From Lachnospiraceae bacterium (lineage in GTDB: Bacteria; Bacillota; Clostridia; Lachnospirales; Lachnospiraceae), in the NCBI GenBank assembly GCA_910576125.1, contig CAJTHM010000001.1, forward strand, positions 248,001-312,000: a stretch of 64,000 nt of DNA, in the 5' to 3' direction. Below, one piece after another: positions 1 to 8,902 of this stretch. The stretch's first letter is position 1. Every line of letters starts with the position of its first letter. The translations under genes were made by a program, and so were the position numbers. The notes beneath the pieces are model-generated. The model was not told the DNA's origin. It saw only the letters and a list, made by a program, of their open reading frames with translations, and made no database searches.

Positions 1-186
1 AGCGGGCCGCTGGCAATCATTTGTAACATCGTTCCATCCCAGCCTGCTTTTGATGGCATTATGGCCCTGTCTGCCGGGAACATGGGAACAGCGATAAAAG
101 ATATTGGTATTCTCATAATCCACTGTGTCACATGGTTCACACTGTATGTTTTGATTTCCGCCCGACGCAAAAAGCGAACAACTTAA
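1..186 (+). CDS. C-terminal fragment of a membrane protein
   Basis: The first frame is open from the window edge to a TAA at 184-186, giving the last 61 residues of a protein whose start lies upstream of the window. The fragment has a hydrophobic stretch (around IGILIIHCVTWFTLYVLI) followed by a basic tail (SARRKKRTT), typical of a final membrane helix with a cytoplasmic C-terminus. An ABC-2 or YhgE/Pip-type permease would fit, but too little is visible to name the family. A strong hairpin terminator follows directly. Confidence 0.6.
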   Translation, partial: SGPLAIICNIVPSQPAFDGIMALSAGNMGTAIKDIGILIIHCVTWFTLYVLISARRKKRTT

Positions 187-206
187 TAATCAGAAAAATA
201 TCTGCC

Positions 207-241
207 CAGCGGCTGTTCATTATTCAAAGCCGCTGTTTTTT
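207..241 (+). terminator. Rho-independent terminator after the truncated membrane protein gene
   Basis: An 8-bp stem, CAGCGGCT at 207-214 and AGCCGCTG at 228-235, is followed directly by a run of six T. It lies about 20 bases after the stop codon of the partial gene. Confidence 0.85.
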
Positions 242-359
242 ATATTCACTGGCGGCACATAGGAGAAAGCGGCTAAGATAGCACGGTTACCCGATTCCAT
301 CACATAAGCAGACAGAAGAACCATGTCGGGAATACCCCCTCAACTAAGCGGTCTTTACT

Positions 360-1571
360 TTACGCCAATTTCACCACCAGTGTCACATAGAAGCAGCCGT
401 TGCGAATATCCGCAAACACCTCTCCACCCATAAGCGACATCACCCGTTTGCAGATAAAAAGCCCAAGCCCGTTGCCCTGCGCCTTATCCGCATTGTTTCC
501 GCGATGAAAGCTCTCGAATATCTGCGGCAGTTCTTTTGCTTCAAGTGTGCAGCCCGTATTTGACACCGTGATAAGCTCACAGCCGTCCATTTTATCACAG
601 CCGATTTCAATTCGTCTGCCGTCTCCGTATTTGATTGCGTTTTCAATCAGATTTTGAAAACATTCCGCAAGGCGGTTCGGATCGCAGGAAAGAATGCAGT
701 CATCATATTTGCGAATCAAAAACTCTGTTCCCGACATGGAGAGCTGGGGAGCATATCTCGCGTTTATTTTTGTGATGATAACACTGAGAAACTCCTCGCC
801 GGGTACCACCTCAAAGCTCATAAAGTCCTCGCTGACCGCCTTTGAGAGCTCACTGACAAAGTGCTCTATCTCATCCGCGCGGGTATTGATGTTCTCGGCA
901 GCGGCACGCTGTTTTTCCTCGTTCTTGTATAATCCCTTGGCAAGCGCCTTTGCATTCAGCTTGATAGCCGACAAAGGTGTTTTTACGTCATGGGAAAGGG
1001 AGAGCAGCAGGAGTTTTTTATCCTTTTGCATCGTAATCTCTTTTTTGCGGCTGTTTTCGATGCTCTCACGCAAGAGGTTAACTCCCCATGTGAATTCGCC
1101 GAAAAAACGGCTTTTTTCTTCGGATATCGGCACGGCAAGATTGCCCTTTGCAAGCTCCTTAGGAACATCACTCAGCCTGTTGAAAGGTACGATGATATGT
1201 CTGCGGATATAATACAAAAGACCTGTCAGCAACAGGAACAGCGCGCCCAATACGCAGTTTACCGCAGCAATGCCATATTGTCTGTTCCCGACGGTATATT
1301 CAACGCGATAAAGCGTTTCGCCCGCTTCTATGATAAGATAATGCTCATCGGAACGGTAGATGTCGTCACCCGTAAACACCCCTGTAATGTGGGGGTATTT
1401 TTCAATGTCATAACTGCCCGTCTCCGCCATCTCACCCACAAGCCGCCTGGCTTCAACACGATAAATACCTTCACTATTATCTTTCGATCCCACGAGAAAT
1501 ATGTTCAATGCCGCCGCCAGTAAAAGAAATACGGTCATCACTGCGATACACAGATTTTTGTAAGCTTTCAT
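360..1571 (-). CDS. Sensor histidine kinase of an ABC-transporter-linked two-component system
   Basis: A 403-residue membrane sensor kinase. It has an N-terminal membrane helix (about residues 8-27), a short extracytoplasmic sensor region of about 70 residues, a second helix (about 100-122), a HAMP-like linker, the H-box SLSHDVKTPLSAIK near 195 with the phospho-accepting His, and the ATPase N, G1 and G2 boxes (NLIENAIKYGD, GNGLGLFICK). Its ATG overlaps the regulator's stop by four bases (ATGA), so the two are probably translationally coupled. It is last in the operon permease-ATPase-regulator-kinase. The sensor loop is longer than in intramembrane-sensing BceS kinases, so direct signal binding is possible. 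The signal is unknown; a cell-envelope or peptide-antibiotic stimulus is inferred from the neighbours. Confidence 0.9.
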   Translation of the reverse strand: MKAYKNLCIAVMTVFLLLAAALNIFLVGSKDNSEGIYRVEARRLVGEMAETGSYDIEKYPHITGVFTGDDIYRSDEHYLIIEAGETLYRVEYTVGNRQYGIAAVNCVLGALFLLLTGLLYYIRRHIIVPFNRLSDVPKELAKGNLAVPISEEKSRFFGEFTWGVNLLRESIENSRKKEITMQKDKKLLLLSLSHDVKTPLSAIKLNAKALAKGLYKNEEKQRAAAENINTRADEIEHFVSELSKAVSEDFMSFEVVPGEEFLSVIITKINARYAPQLSMSGTEFLIRKYDDCILSCDPNRLAECFQNLIENAIKYGDGRRIEIGCDKMDGCELITVSNTGCTLEAKELPQIFESFHRGNNADKAQGNGLGLFICKRVMSLMGGEVFADIRNGCFYVTLVVKLA

Positions 1572-2230
1572 ACAAACTTATACCCCACGCCCCAGATAGT
1601 AAGCAATCGCTTTGCACTCTTAGGGTCATCACCGAGTTTTTGGCGAATGCGGTTGATATGGACATGAAGCGTTTGCAACTCCGAATCGCTGTCGCTGCCC
1701 CAGACAGCGCCGAACAGGTACGATTTTTTTAGAACTTTTCCTTGATTCTCAATCAAAAGCGCCAGCAAATCAAACTCTTTTGAGGGAAGTTCCACGGGCT
1801 TTCCGTCAATGACCGCCGTTTTATCGGCAAGGTTGAGCGTCACACCATCCGCCGATAATATATCATGCTGATACCGCCGTTTGAATATACCCTTAATTTT
1901 AGCAATCAGAACATCTATATCATAGGGCTTTTCAATATAATCATCAGCGCCAAGTTCATAGCCGTTCAGCTTATCTTCCCTGCCCGTCCTGGAACTAACA
2001 ATCAATATGGGAGTATCCGTGTTTTCCCGGAGCTTTGAACATATCGCAAAGCCGTTCATATCGGGAAGATTGATGTCAAGCACCACAAGCCTTGCGCCAT
2101 ATCGTTCAAAAAGATGTACGGCACGTTCTCCACTGTCCACGCTTGATACGACATATCCTTCCTCACGCAGGAAGTCGGTCAGCAAGTCCGCCAGTTCCTT
2201 ATCGTCCTCCACAATCAGAATATCGGTCAT
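1568..2230 (-). CDS. OmpR/PhoB-family response regulator
   Basis: A 220-residue two-domain regulator. The receiver domain starts MTDILIVEDD, with the acidic pocket and phospho-acceptor Asp in VVLDINLPDMNG and the switch Lys in DYIEKPYD. The C-terminal winged helix ends in a recognition helix with LHVHINRIRQKLG and VWGVGYKFV-like residues. An upstream in-frame start exists, but the ATG at 2230 has the Shine-Dalgarno AGGTGGTG and begins at the conserved receiver sequence, so it is preferred. It partners the adjacent kinase. The direct repeats at 5498-5513, ahead of the operon, are a likely binding site and would make the operon self-regulated. Confidence 0.92.
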   Translation of the reverse strand: MTDILIVEDDKELADLLTDFLREEGYVVSSVDSGERAVHLFERYGARLVVLDINLPDMNGFAICSKLRENTDTPILIVSSRTGREDKLNGYELGADDYIEKPYDIDVLIAKIKGIFKRRYQHDILSADGVTLNLADKTAVIDGKPVELPSKEFDLLALLIENQGKVLKKSYLFGAVWGSDSDSELQTLHVHINRIRQKLGDDPKSAKRLLTIWGVGYKFV

Positions 2231-2262
2231 AAAATCACCACCTGCAAGTATTGTTCCAAGTA

Positions 2263-3030
2263 TCACCATCCCTGTCCCATAAGCCAGTTATTCAGTTCTC
2301 TTTCACGGTCACGGAACTCATTGTCACCGCCGCCAAAATGTCCCATTTCTTTTTCGCCGACGATACCGCCGTCCACAATGTAAAGCACCCTGCTGCACTT
2401 GGCGGCAACCTTTGAATCGTGGGTCACGCACATAATCGTCGTACCGTCACGGTTGAGGGAGAGCAGCTCGTTCATGACCTCGTCAGAGCTTGCACGGTTC
2501 AATGCGCCCGTTGGCTCATCGGCGAAGATCATCCTGGGATTGTTTATCATGCTGCGGCAGATGCAGGCTCTCTGAAGCTGTCCGCCGGACACCTCGTTGA
2601 TGTCGTTGCCGCCCACCTCATCAATGCCGAGCCTGCGCATAAGCGCTCTGCCGCGCTCATCGGTCTGCCTGCGGCTCGACCTGTTCTTTTTTGATTGTGC
2701 CGCGGGGAGGATTATGTTGTCCAGAACGGTGAGGTTCTTCAGCATATACATTTGCTGAAAGATAAAGCCCATTTCGTCAAGGCGCAGGTCTGCAAGTTCT
2801 CTTTCCCCCATCCCCGCGATATTTCTTCCACAGAAGTTCACCTCCCCTGCGGTAAGACTATCCATGCCCGAGACTGCGTACAGCAGCGTGGATTTTCCGG
2901 AACCAGACGGCCCCATAACGGCGACCATTTCTCCCTCGCCAATCGTGAAATTTACATTTTTCAATACGTTGTTCTGCCGCTTGTTTGCGATATACGTTTT
3001 GCAGAGGTCTTTTACTTCGAGAATATTCAT
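2263..3030 (-). CDS. ABC transporter ATP-binding protein (MacB/LolD type)
   Basis: A 255-residue ATPase of the LolD/MacB/BceA group. It has Walker A GPSGSGKST near residue 40, Q-loop FIFQQMYML, signature VSGGQLQRA, Walker B MIFADEPTGALN and the switch His in CVTHD. The start at 3030 follows AAAGGAAG. It lies 18 bases downstream of the FtsX-type permease gene and 32 bases upstream of the response regulator, so all four genes look co-transcribed. The likely role is energising the adjacent permease in a mechanotransmission-type complex that exports or displaces envelope-targeting compounds. That substrate class is inferred from family and context only. Confidence 0.93.
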   Translation of the reverse strand: MNILEVKDLCKTYIANKRQNNVLKNVNFTIGEGEMVAVMGPSGSGKSTLLYAVSGMDSLTAGEVNFCGRNIAGMGERELADLRLDEMGFIFQQMYMLKNLTVLDNIILPAAQSKKNRSSRRQTDERGRALMRRLGIDEVGGNDINEVSGGQLQRACICRSMINNPRMIFADEPTGALNRASSDEVMNELLSLNRDGTTIMCVTHDSKVAAKCSRVLYIVDGGIVGEKEMGHFGGGDNEFRDRERELNNWLMGQGW

Positions 3031-3048
3031 AATTGATTCTTCCTTTCA

Positions 3049-5436
3049 TTATTCAATGCTTGCTGTATCGGAGGATTTGATTTTTCTTGTGTACAAAGAG
3101 GTCAAAAACGCGCTTACGGCTGTGGCGGTAAGGACGATAACGGGGAATACTGCGTATATCTCCACAGGGTTCTGCATATATTCTACGCCCATTTCAAGCC
3201 CCATGGTTCTGAAAATAGGGTCGAAGCAAAGCTTTGTAAGGGGCATACCCAAAAGCTCCGCAAGAAGCACAGCCGCCGCCACCGCAATGAAAAATCTTAA
3301 CGTGTACTGTCCGTATATTTTGGCGTTCCTGATGCCTATGGCTTTCATAAGGGCAATCTCCGCCTGCTCCTTCGCGATAAAGGAACGCTCCATAAGCACG
3401 GTTATAAGCGCGGCTAATATTACCGTAAGGACGGCGGACATTTTTTTGACCGCGTCTATGGCGTCGCCGACTCCGGTGGTGTCCTTTACGGTTTCGCCCG
3501 CTGTTTTAACGCTTGAAAACTTAGGATAAAGCTCTTTGATCTTTTCAATTCTGCTTAATACTTCCTTATCGTCGGGGGCGTCGGTAAATTTTATCTGTGT
3601 ACCGGGGGAGCCGCTTACTGCGATATAGTTTATATCGCAGTCGGTATGAACCCTTACGGATATGCCCTGATTGACCATTGCCTGATACAGAGCGGTTATG
3701 ATGAACTCCGCCGTTTCCCCCGTCGGATAGGACAAGGTAACGGTATCACCTATTTCCGCACCCAGCTTTTTTGCCAAAAGGGTTGTCACTGCAATTTCGC
3801 CGCTGTTTTGGGGAGGAGTACCCTCTAAATATTCGTACATATCCATCGTTGTTCCCGTACCCTGAAGTATAGCTGTCTTGCTTTCATATTCGCCGTATCT
3901 TATCATCGCATAAATATAATATTCCGTCATACATTCCGCGGGCATACCGTTTTCCGCAAGGGTCTGCTCCATGTCCTCAAGATATTTTTTAACCTTTTCA
4001 TGTCCGTCCACGGTCATAAATTTCATAGTTTCGTCACCGATGTCCGTAACGGCGTGGCAGTCCGCATTCCCGAAATATTTCAGCAGCTCTCCGCTTTTAA
4101 GAGACGCCGTGGCATTGGAAAGCATTATCAGCAGCGACATACACAGAAAAAACGTAAAAACAATGACAGCGTAGCGTTTGGGACTGCTTACAATATCGTT
4201 TGCGGCAAGGAAAGCCGTCGTGCCAAGCCGCGATCTTCCAAGGCTCATAACGCCTTTTTTGCGGAAGCGTTCCCCCGTCTGCCCGTTCCTTACAGCGTCG
4301 ATAGGGGACATTTTGCTCACCCTGCCCGTGCAGCCAAGACAGAACAGGAGAATCACAGCCGCTGTCAGAACCGCGCAGGCAATGTTTACAAATCCGTTAT
4401 TGCTGCTGTCTATTATAATAGACTCCGAGGAATAACTTATAAGCATTTTCCCGAATGGGTAGCTGAGCATCAAGCCGAGTGCTGCGCCGACAACGGAAAT
4501 GGCGAAGTATTTTGTAAGGTACAGCCCCCGAATTTTTATGTTCCGTATGCCTATTGCTTTCATAACGCCTATCTCGCGGAATTCTTCGGAGAGGGTAAAG
4601 GCTATGGTGAACCGCAGTACCGCAAAGGATATGATGATAAGAATAAGGCTCACCGCAAGGATAAGACCCAAGATTATCATGTTAAAAATATAGGCTTGAC
4701 CCAGTGTATCCGTGCCACTCGCAAAGGTAAAGCTGTCGGATATATCCGCTATCTGGGACAGGGTCTTGTCAAGATTGGCGGTGTGTATGTATAAGAATTT
4801 CCCGCCGTACATATTTTTCATCGTCTCATCGGACATATATTCGTCAAATTCCTCGCCGTTCATGATAAACCTTTTAATGCCCATCAATTCCGTGCCGCAG
4901 ACAGCGTCCCTGAAACTGCCCGCAAAGGTAAATTCGTGGCATACGCCCTCTATTTCGACAGTAATTTTGTCGCCTGCCTTAAGTCCCATGCTTTCCTCTA
5001 TGAAACGGGTAGCGTAAATTTTCCCTTTCGGCACGCTTCTAAGAATACTTTCATCGTCCAGAAAATAATTCATCCCCATATTTCTGTCGCTCTGTAATAC
5101 CAATATCTGATTGGCGTTGGAATCGTTAAGTGGTTCGCCGACCCGCGTAATATTGGACTGGGACATACGGATGAACTCCTCGATACGGAATTCGTCTATC
5201 GCGGAGGCGTTTTCAATCGTTCCGCAGATGTCCTTGTCTGAGGATTTGTTTTCGCTCATCGCCCAGTAATCGGGTACGTCCGCCATTTCAAAATAGCTGT
5301 CCAGCGCAGTCGTCACGGTGATGATGTTGCTCACGCCTGAGGACATGAACATCGACGCGAGTATAATAAATACCAGCAATATCACGTTCATTGTCCTTTT
5401 GCGCTTTAAATCTTTTTTCAGTATTCCCCAGAACAT
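3049..5436 (-). CDS. FtsX-like ABC transporter permease with two FtsX domains
   Basis: A 795-residue membrane protein. It has one N-terminal helix (about 15-37), a large extracytoplasmic region, a three-helix FtsX block (about 250-370), a further helix near 425, a second extracytoplasmic region (about 450-640) and a final three-helix FtsX block to about 780. Each block carries the motif EIxxMKAIGIRNxKIxG, a hallmark of FtsX/MacB-type permeases that do not pass substrate through a channel. GAGGAA precedes the ATG. It is the first gene of the operon and is followed by its ATPase and a two-component system, a common arrangement for antimicrobial-peptide resistance modules in Firmicutes. The substrate is not known. 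Confidence 0.9.
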   Translation of the reverse strand: MFWGILKKDLKRKRTMNVILLVFIILASMFMSSGVSNIITVTTALDSYFEMADVPDYWAMSENKSSDKDICGTIENASAIDEFRIEEFIRMSQSNITRVGEPLNDSNANQILVLQSDRNMGMNYFLDDESILRSVPKGKIYATRFIEESMGLKAGDKITVEIEGVCHEFTFAGSFRDAVCGTELMGIKRFIMNGEEFDEYMSDETMKNMYGGKFLYIHTANLDKTLSQIADISDSFTFASGTDTLGQAYIFNMIILGLILAVSLILIIISFAVLRFTIAFTLSEEFREIGVMKAIGIRNIKIRGLYLTKYFAISVVGAALGLMLSYPFGKMLISYSSESIIIDSSNNGFVNIACAVLTAAVILLFCLGCTGRVSKMSPIDAVRNGQTGERFRKKGVMSLGRSRLGTTAFLAANDIVSSPKRYAVIVFTFFLCMSLLIMLSNATASLKSGELLKYFGNADCHAVTDIGDETMKFMTVDGHEKVKKYLEDMEQTLAENGMPAECMTEYYIYAMIRYGEYESKTAILQGTGTTMDMYEYLEGTPPQNSGEIAVTTLLAKKLGAEIGDTVTLSYPTGETAEFIITALYQAMVNQGISVRVHTDCDINYIAVSGSPGTQIKFTDAPDDKEVLSRIEKIKELYPKFSSVKTAGETVKDTTGVGDAIDAVKKMSAVLTVILAALITVLMERSFIAKEQAEIALMKAIGIRNAKIYGQYTLRFFIAVAAAVLLAELLGMPLTKLCFDPIFRTMGLEMGVEYMQNPVEIYAVFPVIVLTATAVSAFLTSLYTRKIKSSDTASIE

Positions 5437-5916
5437 AGTGTATTCCTCTTTTCTTGAATATGATTTTTCTATATTCTGAGTTATAACATATAAATTCTTA
5501 ACAAGTCTTTAACTTTATTTTTGTATATATGACAACAACTGGCTATTCCGGTGGGCGGCGGGTTTTTAGTTTTTTGATGGGCTACCTGTTCAACAAACCG
5601 GAATTGCCTTTATTTTAAATCTTCTTTAGAAATTGCTATTGAAGGATAATGAGAAAGTTCGCTGCTAAGTCCTTATGTTCCATCTTGCCCTCCATCAATT
5701 CCTGTTTTTCGCTGACTCTATTATACAGCTTTAACTTGCTAAATGGAATAGTCAAACAGATTCAGATAGTCATCAGCAAGCGACACACCACCTAAAACTA
5801 ATGCACCAATTCCATTCCCTTTACTGGATTATCGAATAAATGTAACTTTACATTTTTCTTTTCAGCAAGCCAAAAGATGAGAGCAAAAGCCGCTACTGCC
5901 AATAGAGGTGTATACA
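5437..5916. other. Gene-poor stretch with a possible short coding relic
   Basis: Apart from the promoter region near 5480-5513, this stretch is AT-rich and holds no complete gene. On the minus strand, roughly 5800-5920, a reading frame gives a membrane-helix-like run (TPLLAVAAFALIFWLAEKK) followed by a stop. It could be debris of a membrane protein, but no family is recognised. Confidence 0.35.
5480..5513 (-). promoter_or_regulatory. Candidate promoter and response-regulator direct repeat of the permease operon
   Basis: On the minus strand two GTTAA pentamers (rc of 5509-5513 and 5498-5502) are spaced 11 bases apart, start to start. A TATAAC -10-like hexamer (rc of 5480-5485) lies downstream. 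Eleven-base direct repeats in place of a good -35 are typical of OmpR/PhoB-family activator sites. There is no convincing -35. Confidence 0.45.
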
Positions 5917-7045
5917 ATGGTTGATCATTACTTGGCTCTCCTCTACTATCTCCGTTCCACACTTCGAGAGAATGAGGCATTTTTCAGTCTGGTCAGCGTT
6001 TTGGACGATGCAGAGATGATAAAATCCGTTGGGTTCAAATACGCACGAACCCTTTTTGAATGCACCCTGTTGAGCTACTACGATCGCTTCCGCAATCTGG
6101 ATGAGCGGACGGTTAAGAAGCTGTTCACTTGGGCATTTATGCTGCGTGTTGATATGGAGAATCTTGGATTTGACAGTGTAAATCGGTATGCGATCGGCAT
6201 TGATGGTAGTTATACAAATACCTATCCAATGTTCTCCCTCATTGCCCATGCGAGAGTGCATACTGCAATCTCTAACCTTGCCGTCCAAGTGGTCAGAGAG
6301 CCGGATGCCGCAAAAAGTTCGATGGAAGTACGGACAAGAATGAACGTGTACGGTTTGAGAGTATCATAGACTTCCCATACTTTTTGCTCCATGTTTTGCG
6401 GGTCTACATCGATGCTAACTATATCCAACTGCCTGATGGCGAGGAACCGCAAAGGCTTTTGGACGATAAGAAGCTCATTTCAGAATTTGAATGTGTCCTT
6501 CAGCACGAGACATATGGGCGCAGGCGTGTTGCGGTTCATAAGGAACACTTTGCATGGAACTTCGTTCTTTGTCTGTTGAAATGCCGCTTCTTGTTCGATA
6601 AGTACATCATCAAGAGAGAATATGCCAACGAGTCCGCAGATGGTGAATGGAGCCTGAAGCAACTGGAAGTAAGCGTTCGGCTTTACGTGTCTCTTACACA
6701 TCACCAAAGGTTACGCACTGGATTACAGAACTGCTTATCTGGTTATACAGCGATAAGAACCGGGAGAAATTGTGGAAATTTAATTCTGTGGCGGAGCAGA
6801 TTGCAAAGGATGCTGTGCCACATATTGTTTTCAATTACCTGGGCTATCTGTTGTGGAAGGGCAATAAGCGGAAGTACGCTGATTTTGTATTTGAGTTTCG
6901 CAGCTCTGTGGAGCATTGGTATCCACAGCACCCTTCCGAAGGAACTTTTGAAACGTGGGGACAGGACGAAGTCGATTACTTTGGAAACCTCTGCATCATA
7001 CTGCATTGGCAAAACATACATGGCTGGCGTTTTTCTATATAGTTT
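5917..7045 (+). pseudogene. Frameshifted remnant of a GmrSD-like DUF262/DUF1524 restriction protein
   Basis: Three successive frames together read like the middle and C-terminal parts of one DUF262/DUF1524 protein. The first runs from about 5917 to a five-A run at 6312-6316. There the continuation shifts by one base into a frame reading NERVRFESIIDFPYFLLHVL and onward. A second shift near 6660-6675 leads to SALRVSYTSPKVTHWITELL. The last segment has the DUF1524 nuclease-like motif SVEHWYPQHP and the family-typical FGNLCII. The N-terminal DUF262 NTPase part is missing, and the sequence stops matching right after NLCII. Related GmrS/GmrD proteins cleave modified DNA, but this copy cannot encode an intact enzyme. 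The first shift, being in a homopolymer, could be a sequencing error; the missing ends could not. Confidence 0.65.
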
Positions 7046-7058
7046 TTTATACTATTTG

Positions 7059-7830
7059 GTGTCCCTACCAACCCCATCATATCATGCCCCAAATGCTTCC
7101 TCTGATACCCGTAACTCCTCCCCACTCCAAAATCATCATAATGCGTATAATCAAATCCTCTCGCCAATGGGAAATATCCCTTTAGCCCATACTTTTTCAC
7201 ATATCCGTCCTTCACCTCGTCCGCCAGGCTGCTCTGCAATCCCGGAACATTATTTTCCGCACCGCTGCCCGTCACCTGTCCGCTGCTCCCTCCGGCATCC
7301 GGCGCCTCCTCCCAGTACTCCCCCACAAGTCCGCCAATGGCTGCGTCATAAGCCTCCTTATAGTAATCATAATACTTCAGATCCTCTGTCAGCTCCGCCA
7401 TCGTAATCTCCCCTGCCGAAAGCTTCTCCGCCGCCTTGTCCATGGTTTTTAAGGCGTCCTTGTCAAATTCCCCGCCTGTTCTGGCCGCCGTGTAAGCCAG
7501 CAGCTCCACCCAGTCAATCTCATGCTCAGTGGCATGGGTCTCCACATCCCAGTCATAAGCCTGACAGAGCGCCTCGTAGGATGCCGTGAAATCCACCCAC
7601 TTTATGTAATCATCCTCTACAAAGACCACCTTGCTGCCTGCGCTTTCCTTTAAGGCCTCCTTCTGCTCCTGATAAAATGTCAGTACCGCAAACATCGCCA
7701 ACAGCAGGCACTCCGCCAGGATCCCTTTTTTCATCCACCCGACAAGCCTGAATTCCCCTGTCTTTTTCCGCGGACATTCCTTTCCCGCCCGGCCAAAACC
7801 TCCGAATCCTCCCTTTCGCTCTCTTTCCAT
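7059..7830 (-). pseudogene. Truncated M23-type (LytM) peptidase gene
   Basis: The frame starts at an ATG (7830) preceded by GGAG. It encodes a basic cytoplasmic stretch, one membrane helix (GILAECLLLAMFAVLTF), an extracytoplasmic region with a lysozyme-like or helical look (about residues 60-170), a Ser/Gly linker and the start of a LytM domain, YDDFGVGRSYGYQRKHLGHDMMG. The His and Asp of HLGHD are the first zinc ligands. The sequence then departs at about 7060 into unrelated DNA and the frame runs on to a stop at 6976. The second metal motif (HxH) and most of the catalytic domain are gone. The break coincides with the end of the DUF1524 remnant, so a rearrangement joined two gene fragments tail to tail. 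Confidence 0.65.
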
Positions 7831-7892
7831 TTCCACTCCAAAACATGCCGTTATTGAAAATATATGTGGAAAACAAAAGACAAATGCCATAT

Positions 7893-7916
7893 AAAAGGGG
7901 CCGCCGCATCCCTGCG
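7893..7916 (-). terminator. Probable terminator downstream of raiA/hpf
   Basis: GCCGCA (7901-7906) and TGCGGC (7911-7916) form a tight hairpin. In the minus direction it is followed by GGCCCCTTTTATAT, a modest T-tract. It lies about 60 bases after the stop codon of the hibernation factor gene. Confidence 0.5.
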
Positions 7917-7978
7917 GCAGCTCGTCTTCTATTCAGGCCTTGTATTCAAGTCTTCTATTCAAGTCTTTTACGCCAAAA

Positions 7979-8506
7979 TCAGTTCTCCGGCTCAATCAGT
8001 CCATAGGTATCGCCTTTCCTCTTGTAGACCACATTCACCTGATCCGTCTCTGCATTGATGAACACAAAGAAACTGTGGCCCAGAAGTTCCATCTGGATGC
8101 AGGCATCCTCCGGGTACATGGGCTTGATGTCGAACTTCTTGGTACGGACGATTTTCACTTCCTCGTCGTCCATATAATTGTTCTCCACGTACATCTGGCT
8201 GAAAGACTCCGCCGTCTGCTGCTTGTCCACTATCTTCGTCTTGTATTTCTTCAGCTGCCTCTCGATGATCTCCTCCACCAAATCGATTGAGACATACATG
8301 TCGCTGCTGACCTGCTCGGAACGGATGATATTACCTTTTACCGGAATCGTCACCTCTATCTTCTGACGGTCCTTCTCCACGCTTAAGGTCACATGCACAT
8401 CCGTATCAGGATTGAAATACTTTGCCAGCTTCCCGATTTTTTCCTCTACAGCCGATTTTAATCCAGGTGTTACCTCTAAATTTCTGCCTACAATGATAAA
8501 TTTCAT
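7979..8506 (-). CDS. hpf: Ribosome hibernation promoting factor, long form
   Basis: A 175-residue protein with the N-terminal RaiA/YfiA-like beta-alpha domain (MKFIIVGRNLEVTPGLKSAVEEKIGKL to about 100), a linker, and the C-terminal domain (about 118-175) that dimerises ribosomes in long HPFs. The tail has VRTKKFDIKPMYPEDACIQMELLGH and VVYKRKGDTYGLIEP, characteristic of the long form in Firmicutes. It binds the 30S decoding region in stationary phase and joins two 70S particles into 100S dimers. It stands alone, with its own near-consensus promoter at 8541-8570. A DnaA-box cluster lies 150-220 bases further upstream. Confidence 0.95.
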   Translation of the reverse strand: MKFIIVGRNLEVTPGLKSAVEEKIGKLAKYFNPDTDVHVTLSVEKDRQKIEVTIPVKGNIIRSEQVSSDMYVSIDLVEEIIERQLKKYKTKIVDKQQTAESFSQMYVENNYMDDEEVKIVRTKKFDIKPMYPEDACIQMELLGHSFFVFINAETDQVNVVYKRKGDTYGLIEPEN

Positions 8507-8540
8507 ATGATCATCCCTTTCGGTTGTTTATTGTATAGAC

Positions 8541-8570
8541 ATTATAACATGTCTCCCGGGGTTTTTGCAA
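8541..8570 (-). promoter_or_regulatory. Promoter of the hibernation factor gene
   Basis: On the minus strand TTGCAA (rc of 8565-8570) and TATAAT (rc of 8541-8546) are separated by 18 bases. The predicted start of transcription is about 28 bases before the ATG. Confidence 0.75.
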
Positions 8571-8721
8571 CGATTTAACAGATTATTTACATATTTTAGA
8601 ATTCATTTCTGTCAATTGCCTTATGGGCCGGCTTCCTGAAAAACACGACTTTGTCTATTATTTACAAAACATATGTTTTGTATTCATCTTTCTTCCGGCA
8701 TCTGTGAAAGGTCATAAAGAC

Positions 8722-8792
8722 TGTGGATTATGTGTATAACTCCGTGCATAAGTGGAATTTTCTGTCTTTACCGGACTTAGGGCTGTGGATAA
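8722..8792. promoter_or_regulatory. Cluster of DnaA-box-like sequences
   Basis: TGTGGATAA at 8784-8792 is an exact reverse complement of the DnaA box TTATCCACA. TGTGTATAA at 8731-8739 matches TTATNCACA. TGTGGATTA at 8722-8730 differs by one base. All three have the same orientation and lie in a 396-base gap between the hibernation factor gene and a cell-wall hydrolase gene. No dnaA or dnaN is nearby, so this is not the usual origin context. Confidence 0.5.
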
Positions 8793-8860
8793 CCATTTCT
8801 CTTTTCCGTATGTAAATCTTTTTTATAACATTTTACCGGAAATATTTGGTCATTTTATAC

Positions 8861-8889
8861 AAAAAGGCCGCATCCTTGCGGATGCGGCC
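8861..8889 (-). terminator. Rho-independent terminator of the SH3/NlpC-P60 gene
   Basis: A perfect 10-bp stem, GGCCGCATCC at 8866-8875 and GGATGCGGCC at 8880-8889, has a 4-base loop. In the minus direction it is followed by five T (8865-8861). Confidence 0.92.
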
Positions 8890-8902
8890 GAAACCTGCCC
8901 TT

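Larger units (their letters stand above)
8507..8902. other. Intergenic region hpf - NlpC/P60 gene
   Basis: This 396-base AT-rich gap holds the hpf promoter (8541-8570), the DnaA-box-like cluster (8722-8792) and, at its far end, the terminator of the NlpC/P60 gene (8861-8889). No coding potential was recognised. Confidence 0.6.

Noticed and set aside
360..5436. Classical BceRS-BceAB module
   Set aside because: The permease has two FtsX blocks and the kinase a sizeable extracytoplasmic loop, unlike intramembrane-sensing Bce systems. Only a looser relation is claimed.
5798..5980. 60-residue minus-strand membrane protein gene
   Set aside because: It overlaps the start of the restriction-gene relic, has no ribosome site and no recognised family. 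It is kept only as possible debris.
8722..8792. Chromosomal replication origin
   Set aside because: DnaA boxes are present, but there is no dnaA, dnaN or rpmH and no obvious DNA-unwinding repeat array, so an oriC call is not supported.
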